This document shows positions 1-6,400 of a DNA stretch of 11,905 nucleotides, piece by piece (position 1 is the stretch's first letter; every line of letters starts with the position of its first letter). Source of the stretch: CAZSPL01 sp964608735 (GTDB taxonomy: Bacteria; JAJVIF01; JAPKYR01; CAZSPL01); NCBI GenBank assembly GCA_964608735.1, contig CAZSPL010000113.1:1-11905 (forward strand). Direction: 5' to 3'. Below the pieces are notes generated by a model. It saw only the letters and a list, made by a program, of their open reading frames with translations, made no database searches and was not told where the DNA came from. The translations under genes and the position numbers were made by a program.

Positions 1-573
1 ATACTTGAAGATGGGTTGATCGGTCGGCCCCACATTCAGCCCGGGGAAAAAGTAAAACGTGAATCCATCGGCATTGAGAAGCTGGCCACCCCCATCCTCG
101 GCACGAGAGAAATATGCCGGCATCAGGTCATATACCGGCCCACCTTCTTTGTACCAAATAACATGATCACTAATTTCCCAATACCGGGTGGCGGGAAACA
201 TCAATATACCCCTTACATCGAACCCGGTGTACTTCGGCGTATTGGGAAACGGATGCGACAGAATCACCTGAACTTTGAGTGTTCCATCAGGCTGGAGTTG
301 GGGCTTGGCTATCTTCAGGCAGTGGCTGCAATTGGGCGGTTCCACGAACATGTTCACATTGAAGTGATAACTCGATTCGCGAATCGGGATCGCCTCAATC
401 GACATGTGATCCGCGGAGACCTGATAAAGTCCTGCATGCCATTGCCAGTGTGTGGTTTGCGAAACCAGGGCTTGCCCAACCGCCTCGTCACAAACAGTGG
501 ATGTTATCCCTTCCCCCGATGAACAGCCGCAGATAAGCAGCAAAACAATTCCAAGGAATACCATTGGTTTCAT
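1..573 (-). CDS. Partial lipoprotein of unknown function (C-terminus beyond left edge)
   Basis: The frame is open for 191 codons from an ATG at 573 to the first base of the window, so the C-terminus is missing. An AGGAG Shine-Dalgarno sits about 7 nt before the ATG. Residues 1-16 form a lipoprotein signal peptide (basic start, then a run of L/I/V) ending in an I-C-G-C lipobox, so Cys17 should be lipidated. The mature N-terminus reads CSSGEGITS. The body has a CxxC pair (C82, C85) and a block around residues 107-123 (HPFP...TGFDVRGI), and looks beta-rich. I do not recognise a characterised family and propose no enzymatic role. It lies 18 bp behind the propeller-like lipoprotein gene on the same strand, with no terminator between, so the two are probably co-transcribed and both face the periplasm or cell surface. 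The plus-strand ORF opposite it has no export signal and is a shadow. Confidence 0.8.
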   Translation of the reverse strand, partial: MKPMVFLGIVLLLICGCSSGEGITSTVCDEAVGQALVSQTTHWQWHAGLYQVSADHMSIEAIPIRESSYHFNVNMFVEPPNCSHCLKIAKPQLQPDGTLKVQVILSHPFPNTPKYTGFDVRGILMFPATRYWEISDHVIWYKEGGPVYDLMPAYFSRAEDGGGQLLNADGFTFYFFPGLNVGPTDQPIFKY

Positions 574-591
574 CTTATGTCTCCTTTTCCT

Positions 592-2193
592 TTAGTCCGA
601 CCAGTCGCTCGTATCACCCCAGATAGAGGGCTCGTAGCCGTTGTCAACATCGGTCCAGATGGCTTTCGCAGCATCTACATCGAATACGGCTATCTGGGGA
701 GCGTAGTTGTACTCCTCGTACTCGCCGATATCGCCCAAGCCATAGGATATTTCACAATCGTTGGCGCTTGTTATATCGTAATTTGGACCACTTGTAGACC
801 AAGTGACTCCACCGGCAAGAATGTCCCAATCGTTACTATCGTAATTCAGCCAGGTCAAGTACCCAAAGTTGCTTGTGTCAGCCAGGGCCGCAAATGTGCA
901 CAAGCCGTTGGCTCTCACGACACTGGTAAATATCTGCTGTGGGGCTGCGTGGAGGGCTAACCTGAAAGTGTTTGTTGCGTATAGATTGCCCATCATCCAG
1001 CCTGAGCCGGAATTGAATGTGTTTGTCCACACAATCATCGCCGTGCGCTTATTACCACTGTCGGTGTTCTCGATCGGCTCGATGTCAATGTAGGGCATAA
1101 CGTTGAAAAAATAAAGAGTTGCTTCAGTAAGTTGTTCGCTGTAAAAATCGCTCGGCAGGTTGCCTTTAGCGGGGACCAGCGTTAGATACACATCGTACAT
1201 CCAGCCATCTTCGGGGGGATCATCATACTCGCCGTGATGCCAGACTACTCCGACATAATAACCGTCATCAAGCGAATAATCCAAATTGAGATTACCGATG
1301 TAATCCGTGTCATCGAATCCGACGTCGATACGCGGTTGGCTGTTAACGCCAACCAGGTCTTCATTGAGATTGGGGTCTTCTGTCCAGTCAATACCACCCA
1401 ACCCATCACTGACGCCCCTTGCGTACCAGATGTCCCGATCATCGTAGTCCCAGAGAATTTCGGCGACAACATGCAGCCTGTTAACACCGTTCTCTTCATC
1501 TTCTGCTCCGGCATCAAAAACGATATCGGGGTTCATCACGTGATAGTATGTAACGCCAGTCGGATTGATATCCGTGGGAGTGCCGACGGTGAAATCATCA
1601 AAATCATCCGGGTCATCCTGCTCCGCTCGAACCCAGTAAATCCGCCAATTATACGGATTCGGGTCAGGCACATGGCGGCGCTGGTATACGATATCCACAA
1701 CTATCTGCTCATCGTCGTTGATATGCGCCGTTATCGAGGGCCACTTTTTCAAGTAATTCTCAATGTCGTCGACAGTGATTACCGCGCCCATATGGTCGTC
1801 AGATTCAGGGGTAGTGCCATCGCGATAAAGGACCTTAAAATAAATATGCGTATCAGCTCCATCTCGTTCTTCCCAGGCGACAACCGTATACGTGTATTCG
1901 TTGCCATCTGGTTCATCAGCCCGCTTTATCTCGCCCCTTTCATCATAGGAATGCCCATAAACGACATTTGTGATATCGGCGCAATGCTCAGTGACTTCAG
2001 TATCCTCCACTGCCTCGTCATTTGTGGTTTCGGTCCAGTAGATTCCCCTGAACATGTTGTCGAGACTTCCGGAATCCTGATTATCCGAAGCAGGCTCCAT
2101 CGGATTTCCCTTACTGCATGATGTGCATACGAATGCAAGCGATGCTATGAGGATTATAACCCAGACCTTCCATTCCTTGCCCCCCCAGTACAA
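592..2193 (-). CDS. Large acidic lipoprotein, probable beta-propeller
   Basis: This 533-codon ORF begins with a TTG codon. A hydrophobic segment at residues 10-25 leads to Cys26 in V-C-T-S-C, a loose lipobox, so export is likely and lipidation probable. The rest is very rich in Asp and Glu. It shows roughly seven recurring units in which a hydrophobic strand containing W or Y (such as VVAWEERDG, VVAEILWDYDDRDIWYA, IVWTN, YLTWLNYD, KAIWTDVDNG) is followed by a D-rich turn. That pattern suggests a sialidase- or TolB-like propeller, but this is inference from spacing, not a family match. The start is uncertain. The TTG has a weak Shine-Dalgarno, whereas an ATG at 2216 has a good GGGAG upstream but is out of frame by one base across a run of seven G. 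The partial lipoprotein gene follows after 18 bp. Substrate and role are unknown; binding of a ligand or polymer at the surface is plausible. Confidence 0.75.
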   Translation of the reverse strand: MYWGGKEWKVWVIILIASLAFVCTSCSKGNPMEPASDNQDSGSLDNMFRGIYWTETTNDEAVEDTEVTEHCADITNVVYGHSYDERGEIKRADEPDGNEYTYTVVAWEERDGADTHIYFKVLYRDGTTPESDDHMGAVITVDDIENYLKKWPSITAHINDDEQIVVDIVYQRRHVPDPNPYNWRIYWVRAEQDDPDDFDDFTVGTPTDINPTGVTYYHVMNPDIVFDAGAEDEENGVNRLHVVAEILWDYDDRDIWYARGVSDGLGGIDWTEDPNLNEDLVGVNSQPRIDVGFDDTDYIGNLNLDYSLDDGYYVGVVWHHGEYDDPPEDGWMYDVYLTLVPAKGNLPSDFYSEQLTEATLYFFNVMPYIDIEPIENTDSGNKRTAMIVWTNTFNSGSGWMMGNLYATNTFRLALHAAPQQIFTSVVRANGLCTFAALADTSNFGYLTWLNYDSNDWDILAGGVTWSTSGPNYDITSANDCEISYGLGDIGEYEEYNYAPQIAVFDVDAAKAIWTDVDNGYEPSIWGDTSDWSD

Positions 2194-2515
2194 CTTCTCG
2201 GCCTAATCTTGTACATGGCAGACTCTCCCTTTCAGAAATATTTTGTCAGGCCTCTATGTAAATCTTCCGGCATTGGCCGCTCCCTGACGGTCGCGGTTCT
2301 GTAGTGCCTTTAAGAAATATTTTTTTGACCTTTATGTGAACCGGGGCTCCCACCCCGAATAACAAAACCTCTAATCGGAGATATACACCATGATTAAGCG
2401 GCAGTCAATGACTTTAAGAGAAGAAATAAAAATTAAATATTTTAATGTGGAAGCGGAAATGGTTCAAAGTCATGTGCAGGATAGCTTATAGCTCGAAGAA
2501 AGAGAGATTGTTGCC
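2194..2515. other. Intergenic region with imperfect repeats and a GC hairpin
   Basis: This spacer of about 320 bp separates the propeller-like lipoprotein from the mntP-like gene. A segment beginning AGAAATATTTT at 2234 recurs imperfectly about 79 bp later at 2313, and both copies are followed by a CTATGT/TTATGT stretch. Between them, 2277-2301 reads GCCGCTCCCTGACGGTCGCGG plus a short tail; it has CCGC/GCGG ends and resembles dispersed repeats I remember from planctomycete-type genomes. At 2342-2357, CGGGG and CCCCG can pair across a 6-nt loop. The only coding candidate is a 33-codon ORF at 2390-2491. I see no convincing promoter or intrinsic terminator. Confidence 0.5.
2390..2491 (+). CDS. 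Doubtful 33-residue small ORF
   Basis: An ATG at 2390 opens a 33-codon frame ending in TAG at 2489-2491. A GGAG lies about 9 nt upstream (2377-2380). The peptide (starting MIKRQSMTLREE) is charged, with no signal peptide or membrane segment. Its codons are much more AT-rich than those of the neighbouring genes. It could be a small protein, the start of a decayed mobile-element gene, or chance. I do not recognise it. It would be convergent with the mntP-like gene. Confidence 0.2.
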   Translation: MIKRQSMTLREEIKIKYFNVEAEMVQSHVQDSL

Positions 2516-3082
2516 TTAACGACCGATCAAATGCTCAAGCAATATTTTCAATCCTATCCCAATCAGCACCACTCCGCCGAATATCTGCATGTATTTCTTC
2601 AGGCGCGATGTTATAAACCTGCTCAGGAGCATTCCGGCCAATGTCAGACCGGCCGTTATCAGCGCAATGACAACCGCTGGGAGCCATACGCTTACATTTA
2701 ACAATCCGAAATTGAGCCCGACGGCGAGCGCGTCGATGCTCGTCGCGATTGAAAGCAGTATCAACGTCGGGCCGCGCGTCGGGTCGGAGCTTGCATCTAT
2801 AGCATCATCTCCCTTCAACGCATCGCGGATTGCTTTTACGCCGATTGCCAGGAGAAGCGCGAATGCCACCCAGTGGTCCCACGTCGAGATGAAGCGTTCG
2901 ATACCCGAACCCAGCAGCCATCCTATGACGGGCATGATTCCCTGGAACAATCCGAAGCAGAATGTGAAGCGGAAAATCTGCCCGGCGTTGACCCGTCCCA
3001 GCATCAGGCTGACCGCGATGGCGACGCTCATGGCGTCGATCGCAAGGCCGATTGCAATACCGGTTATTTCAAAAAGGCTCAT
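2516..3082 (-). CDS. mntP: Putative manganese efflux pump, MntP family
   Basis: MntP proteins export Mn(II) across the inner membrane and protect against manganese excess. Translated from the ATG at 3082 the product is 188 residues, the same length as Escherichia coli MntP as I recall it. It has six hydrophobic segments in two similar halves. The signatures fall where expected: GLAIDAMSVA near residues 12-21 with Asp16, and ATSIDALAVG near residues 113-122 with Asp117, the membrane-embedded acidic residues implicated in metal transport. The E. coli-like motifs DHWVAF (69-74) and GGVVLIGIG (169-177) are also present. A longer frame opens at a TTG at 3169 but adds a polar 29-residue extension unlike the family, so 3082 is preferred despite a weak Shine-Dalgarno (GGA). 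I see no yybP-ykoY manganese riboswitch upstream. A 17-bp palindrome 117 bp upstream of the start could bind a regulator. The divergent neighbour is a small lipoprotein. Confidence 0.9.
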   Translation of the reverse strand: MSLFEITGIAIGLAIDAMSVAIAVSLMLGRVNAGQIFRFTFCFGLFQGIMPVIGWLLGSGIERFISTWDHWVAFALLLAIGVKAIRDALKGDDAIDASSDPTRGPTLILLSIATSIDALAVGLNFGLLNVSVWLPAVVIALITAGLTLAGMLLSRFITSRLKKYMQIFGGVVLIGIGLKILLEHLIGR

Positions 3083-3196
3083 GCGGATTCCAGTAATCTT
3101 ATGCGTTATATTGTGACTAAACGGACGGGAAGGGGCAAGTGGTGATTTAGCGGTAGAATCCGCGTTCAAGAAAATCGAATATCAGGTGATATTTAC

Positions 3197-3225
3197 TTGT
3201 AATAGTTACTATTACGTGTTATCTT
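3197..3225 (+). promoter_or_regulatory. Candidate promoter for the small lipoprotein gene
   Basis: TTGTAA at 3197-3202 and TATCTT at 3220-3225 are spaced 17 bp apart, a plausible but imperfect sigma-70 promoter about 48 bp before the lipoprotein ATG. The perfect palindrome at 3199-3215 fills the spacer, which is a classic position for a repressor. Inferred from sequence only. Confidence 0.35.
3199..3215. promoter_or_regulatory. 17-bp palindrome, candidate operator
   Basis: GTAATAGTTACTATTAC is a perfect 8-1-8 inverted repeat, with T3207 at the centre, in the divergent spacer between the mntP-like gene and the small lipoprotein gene. Its core TAATAGT-T-ACTATTA has the 7-1-7 geometry and A/T-rich ends typical of Fur-superfamily (Fur, PerR, Mur) boxes, though the bases are not a textbook match. 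It does not resemble the MntR/DtxR boxes I know. It is too AT-rich and has no T-run to act as an intrinsic terminator. Confidence 0.45.
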
Positions 3226-3272
3226 GCGGTAGCTGGTATCACTGCCGGCGAGATTTACGACAGGAGGTACTT

Positions 3273-3689
3273 ATGCGAAGGATTTTAGCTGTCCTCGGGG
3301 TTATGGTTGTTCTGTGCATGCTCGCGTCATGCAGCTCTGGTGGAATCACGAGCGCCGATGTCGATCGCACTATCGACAACGGGAACACCGATGATGCGCT
3401 CGGGGTGGCCGTATCCCCGCAGACCCTGCTTTTGTCCTCAAATCAGGGCGGTTTCGTCGTGGTTCACACTTTCATCCCCTACTCCACCGTCAACCGCACA
3501 GGTCTGACGCTCAACTTCGTCCCGGCTTTTCGCACCAAAGCGGATGATTGCGGAAATCTCGTGGCCTATTTCAACGAGGCCGCCATCAAGGCGATTGTTA
3601 CCCCGCCTGATGAATTGATGACTCTCCGCGGTACATATACCAATGGCCAATCATTCGAAGGGTCGGATACGGTGAAGGTAAAAGAGTAG
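3273..3689 (+). CDS. Small lipoprotein with beta-rich domain
   Basis: The start is the ATG at 3273, placed 5 nt after a perfect AGGAGG (3262-3267). The frame is open upstream to 3186, but that extension would bury the signal peptide. The product is 138 residues. Residues 1-19 are a lipoprotein signal peptide (MRRIL, then a hydrophobic run) ending in L-A-S-C, so Cys20 is lipidated and anchored in a membrane. The mature part starts CSSGGITSADVD. After an Asp-rich linker it forms a compact, probably immunoglobulin-like or other beta-sandwich domain of about 95 residues (VAVSPQTLLLSS to GSDTVKVKE). No catalytic motif is visible and I do not recognise the family. It is a single-gene transcript, with a candidate promoter and operator just upstream and a strong terminator 24 bp after the stop. 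Divergence from the mntP-like gene over a shared palindrome hints at, but does not prove, common regulation. Confidence 0.85.
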   Translation: MRRILAVLGVMVVLCMLASCSSGGITSADVDRTIDNGNTDDALGVAVSPQTLLLSSNQGGFVVVHTFIPYSTVNRTGLTLNFVPAFRTKADDCGNLVAYFNEAAIKAIVTPPDELMTLRGTYTNGQSFEGSDTVKVKE

Positions 3690-3712
3690 TTCAGTGCTCT
3701 ATTGAAAACATG

Positions 3713-3740
3713 CGGGCGCGATATCGCGCCCGTTTTTATT
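3713..3740 (+). terminator. Intrinsic terminator
   Basis: CGGGCGCGATATCGCGCCCG (3713-3732) is a perfect 20-bp palindrome that folds as a GC-rich stem, directly followed by TTTTTATTT. It lies 24 bp after the lipoprotein stop codon. It also lies about 36 bp beyond the convergent VOC gene, where the opposite strand has only a weak T-run, so it may serve both sides, mainly the plus strand. Confidence 0.9.
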
Positions 3741-3767
3741 TCCGGCTCGATGTTCGCCGAATACCGG

Positions 3768-4319
3768 TCATTCCACCGCTATTTCAGGCCAGGTCGTGGT
3801 ATCGGGCTTCGCGGCGGGGGTTGTATACAACTCGACCGTGTTGCCCATCGGGTCCATTATCGTCCATCCCCAGTATGATTCCTGCCGCCATTCGGGGCAC
3901 GGTTCATGCATCGGCACATCGCCGTCGTCGATTATCGCCCGGACCATATCGGCGTACATGTCTTCGGGGACATTTATCGCCCACGACACGCCGTCCACAT
4001 CGCCGCCCCATCCCGGCTGCCAGGTCCATTCATCGTTTACCGGCAGCTCCTCATGCCCCCGGAAGAACATGAACTCCATGTTGCCTGATTTGTAACAAAT
4101 CCACGCCCAGTCGTCGGTGTTCATGTAACTCGATTCGGTCATCCCGAGCAGGTCGGTGTAAAAGTGACGAATCACGTCGACATCGTTGCACATCACGAAA
4201 AGGAATTTGATGTTGACCTTCGGCGCTTCCGCCTTCGTCTCTTCTTCAGCCATTACAACCTCGCAGAAACTGATAAATAATACAAAGATACAGATTGAAA
4301 CAACGAACCTCTTCAACAT
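3768..4319 (-). CDS. Exported VOC (glyoxalase/dioxygenase-fold) family protein
   Basis: The product is 183 residues. Residues 1-24 form a Sec signal peptide (MLKR, hydrophobic core, cleavage likely after VMA), so the protein is periplasmic or secreted. That is unusual, because most VOC proteins are cytoplasmic. The mature part fits one vicinal-oxygen-chelate unit pair (residues 34-168). The first half contains VIRHFYTDLLGM (49-60) and a strand MEFMFF. The second half contains GVSWAINV (110-117) and closes with GWTIMDPMGNTVELY (151-165), in which Glu163 sits at the usual C-terminal metal-ligand position. The His or Gln often found in the first strand is absent (NIKFLFVM), so metal binding and catalysis are uncertain. 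The substrate is unknown. The gene starts 4 bp after the BtrH-like gene, and its Shine-Dalgarno AAGGAG overlaps that gene's last codons and stop, so the two are co-transcribed and probably translationally coupled. Confidence 0.8.
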   Translation of the reverse strand: MLKRFVVSICIFVLFISFCEVVMAEEETKAEAPKVNIKFLFVMCNDVDVIRHFYTDLLGMTESSYMNTDDWAWICYKSGNMEFMFFRGHEELPVNDEWTWQPGWGGDVDGVSWAINVPEDMYADMVRAIIDDGDVPMHEPCPEWRQESYWGWTIMDPMGNTVELYTTPAAKPDTTTWPEIAVE

Positions 4320-4323
4320 AATT

Positions 4324-5316
4324 CTACTCCTTCGGCCAATCCATCCGGGCCACCTTTTCGATAAGCTTCATCGCTTTTGCATCGGCCTTTTTCGCTTCCT
4401 CGAGATATTCGACCGCCTTCCCGATGGCCTCGTCATCCACCACCTTCTTATCCGCCTCCCCGGGGAACGGGAACAGCTTCACCATTTCAATCAATGCGAG
4501 CTCCGCTTCGGTCAGTTTCGCGGCGGATTCCTCGAGCTCTTCGCGGGCGAATTCATTCCTCTCCGCGACGCGCTTTATGAACTTTCCGGCGAATGCGCGG
4601 CCCTCCGCATAACACGCGCAGCAGTATGCATTCCCCATCGAATGCGCACGCTTCGCCTTTAATGCGTCGGCCCATAAATCATATGCCGCTTCGCCGTGGG
4701 CATAGGGACGGTACTCGAACTTGAAGTACCGCACGGCATTGATAAGCGCTTCCTTGTCCTTTCTTCGCTGATCGAATTCCGTGGGCGTCGGGAACGCGAG
4801 CACATACGGCCCGCCCGGCGCGTCGATCTCATCCCACGCGATGGGCGGCTCCGGCTCGTTTAAAAATTTCTTGAAGGATTTCACGAGGTATGCATCCCCC
4901 TCGATGCCGTAGCATACCGCGAATTCCGGCACGTAGGCCCCCCACATTACGCATGGACGGCCGCCCTCGATCTCGCGCTTCGCGAATTCGAACGCCTCGC
5001 GCGCGTGGGCACGGGTGCGGTCGTTGCGGTATTCGCCGGTAAAGCATTCACCGGAATAGAAACAACTCGTGCTTCGCCCCAGCGCGCGCGGGCCCCAGTT
5101 GAGGCCGTCCCAGTCGAGCACCGTCGGCCCCGACGGGCAGAGGTCCGGCGCAATGCCCGTGTGGAATGCATAGCCGCTCTGCCCCGCGACGTCGGCCATG
5201 TCGCATTCGACCCCGAGCGCGTTGAGGCACCCGGTTACCGCCGATACCCAGCTCAACCACGCCCCCGGGTAATTCACTTCCATCGGCACATTGATTCTTT
5301 CATTCGAACCCGCCAT
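4324..5316 (-). CDS. BtrH/C39-like cysteine-protease-fold protein
   Basis: This is a 330-residue cytoplasmic protein (no signal peptide or membrane segment) with an AGGAG Shine-Dalgarno 7 nt before its ATG. Residues 15-60 (GAWLSWVSAVTGCLNALGVECDMADVAGQSGYAFH) follow the pattern of BtrH_N/C39-like papain-fold proteins: a helix with Cys30, then a G-x-SG-x-AF segment with His52. Residues 117-150 (EGGRPCVMWGAYVPEFAVCYGIEGDAYLV) match the strand pair that normally reads close to 'P-x-x-x-W...PE-x-x-x-x-x-GYD' in this group. A Cys-rich patch (YCCACYAEG, 231-239) and a charged helical C-terminus (about 255-326) follow. In butirosin synthesis, BtrH transfers an acyl group from a carrier protein; whether this protein is an acyltransferase, a peptidase or an inactive relative cannot be told here. 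It leads an operon with the exported VOC gene under a consensus promoter, which suggests strong housekeeping-type expression. Confidence 0.6.
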   Translation of the reverse strand: MAGSNERINVPMEVNYPGAWLSWVSAVTGCLNALGVECDMADVAGQSGYAFHTGIAPDLCPSGPTVLDWDGLNWGPRALGRSTSCFYSGECFTGEYRNDRTRAHAREAFEFAKREIEGGRPCVMWGAYVPEFAVCYGIEGDAYLVKSFKKFLNEPEPPIAWDEIDAPGGPYVLAFPTPTEFDQRRKDKEALINAVRYFKFEYRPYAHGEAAYDLWADALKAKRAHSMGNAYCCACYAEGRAFAGKFIKRVAERNEFAREELEESAAKLTEAELALIEMVKLFPFPGEADKKVVDDEAIGKAVEYLEEAKKADAKAMKLIEKVARMDWPKE

Positions 5317-5343
5317 CGTTTCACTCCTGAATAATGTGCGGCG

Positions 5344-5371
5344 ATTATAGCATACGATTGTATAGTGTCAA
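5344..5371 (-). promoter_or_regulatory. Consensus sigma-70 promoter of the BtrH-like/VOC operon
   Basis: On the minus strand, TTGACA (5371-5366) and TATAAT (5349-5344) both match the sigma-70 consensus exactly and are separated by 16 bp. Transcription should start near 5337, giving a leader of roughly 20 nt that holds only the AGGAG site before the ATG at 5316. No operator-like repeat overlaps it, which suggests constitutive expression. Confidence 0.9.
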
Positions 5372-5482
5372 GCACGATTTCGGAATAGGGTAACATTTTT
5401 GTAAGAACCCTCGAAACGGCTTTTATCGGCTGAAAATGAAGTAACATGTCGATGTGAAAGACGGACTCGAGGGAAGGGAGCC

Positions 5483-6400
5483 ATGTCGAGACTGATATAT
5501 ACAATTCTTGTCTGCGCGATGCTTCTCAATATCGCATCATGCACACTTCGACCGCGCTATTCCGCCTCGGATATACCGCAACTCATATCGGCCCTTCACG
5601 CTGATGACGAAATAAAGCGCGCGAAGGCATCCGCCGGCCTGGGGAGCATCGGTGCGCCGGCGGTTTCGGCACTTATGCGGGAGGCGCGTGATGCCGATGC
5701 CAAAGTGCGCGAATGGGCGCTGTATGCCGTCAGCCAATCGATTTATGACGCGATAACCGATAATCCTGAATTAAGCGAACAGCTCAGGGAAATGCTGATT
5801 GGAGCGTTGAATGATGAATCGATGCCGGTGCGTTATGAGGCCGCCCGGGCGATCGGCAATATGAGGAAAGATGGAAAGCCTGCCATTCCGGAGCTTGTCC
5901 GCGCCATGGATGACGATGACTGGCGGATCCATTACATCTGCTGCCGTGCGTTGTGGTGTATCGGCGCCGAGGGCGAAGCTATAAACGCCCTGGCGGGGGA
6001 ATTGGATTCGAAGTATGGCGATGTGCGGGGAGCGGCGGTAAGGGCGCTGTGGATGACCGACGGCGATGCGAGCGCGGCGGTACCGAAGCTGTTCGAGACC
6101 GCGCTCGGTGATTTTGATATAAGCTACAATGCCGCCGAGGCCGTATATAAAATCGGAATCAGCGACGGCCAACTGCCGGAAATTATAAACATTTTGTATG
6201 GAAACGAATGGCTTGCCAATACCGATTCAATGTACTTCTCCGAGCCGTTCCAGGACGATATCAAAATGCTTCTCTCCCGCGCCCTGCGATATGATGACCC
6301 GGATGTACAAGCGAAAGCGAGGGAAATAATAACGCGAAGCGGCGAATGGGGCGAGACAATTATCGATGCCGGGGCGCAACCGGCTGGGGGTGTGGAATGA
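5483..6400 (+). CDS. HEAT-repeat lipoprotein
   Basis: This 305-residue product starts at the ATG at 5483 with a GGGAG just upstream. Residues 1-19 form a lipoprotein signal peptide ending in I-A-S-C, so Cys20 should be lipidated. From residue 30 to about 215 it consists of paired-helix HEAT (PBS-lyase-like) repeats of about 35-40 residues, each with the typical A...LG/AIG...A...L pattern: IPQLISALHADDEIKRAKASAGLGSIG, LIGALNDESMPVRYEAARAIG, AIPELVRAMDDDDWRIHYICCRALWCIG and others. The C-terminal 90 residues are more diverged helices. HEAT solenoids bind proteins and have no intrinsic catalysis. In PBS-lyase relatives some bind chromophores, but nothing here indicates that. The stop overlaps the next start (ATGA at 6397-6400), so the two HEAT proteins are translationally coupled and may act together in the envelope. 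A weak promoter, TTGTAA-N16-TTTTAT, lies at 5399-5426. Confidence 0.85.
   Translation: MSRLIYTILVCAMLLNIASCTLRPRYSASDIPQLISALHADDEIKRAKASAGLGSIGAPAVSALMREARDADAKVREWALYAVSQSIYDAITDNPELSEQLREMLIGALNDESMPVRYEAARAIGNMRKDGKPAIPELVRAMDDDDWRIHYICCRALWCIGAEGEAINALAGELDSKYGDVRGAAVRALWMTDGDASAAVPKLFETALGDFDISYNAAEAVYKIGISDGQLPEIINILYGNEWLANTDSMYFSEPFQDDIKMLLSRALRYDDPDVQAKAREIITRSGEWGETIIDAGAQPAGGVE

Noticed and set aside
16..522. 168-codon plus-strand ORF at the left edge
   Set aside because: It lies opposite a minus-strand lipoprotein frame with a clear lipobox and AGGAG site; no features of its own.
1234..2121. 295-codon plus-strand ORF inside the propeller lipoprotein gene
   Set aside because: Its product is an Ile/Val/Arg-rich artefact of reading opposite an Asp-rich gene; no Shine-Dalgarno or family features.
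3083..3169. Longer N-terminus of the mntP-like protein from a TTG at 3169
   Set aside because: It adds 29 polar residues before the first transmembrane segment; the ATG at 3082 gives the family's usual length.
3083..3272. yybP-ykoY manganese riboswitch upstream of the mntP-like gene
   Set aside because: I looked for the conserved GC-rich junction and hairpins on the minus strand and saw none; the leader is AT-rich with only the palindrome.
6346..6396. Upstream start of the second HEAT gene
   Set aside because: It would overlap the previous gene by 55 bp and mask a clean signal peptide; the ATGA overlap at 6397 is the better start.
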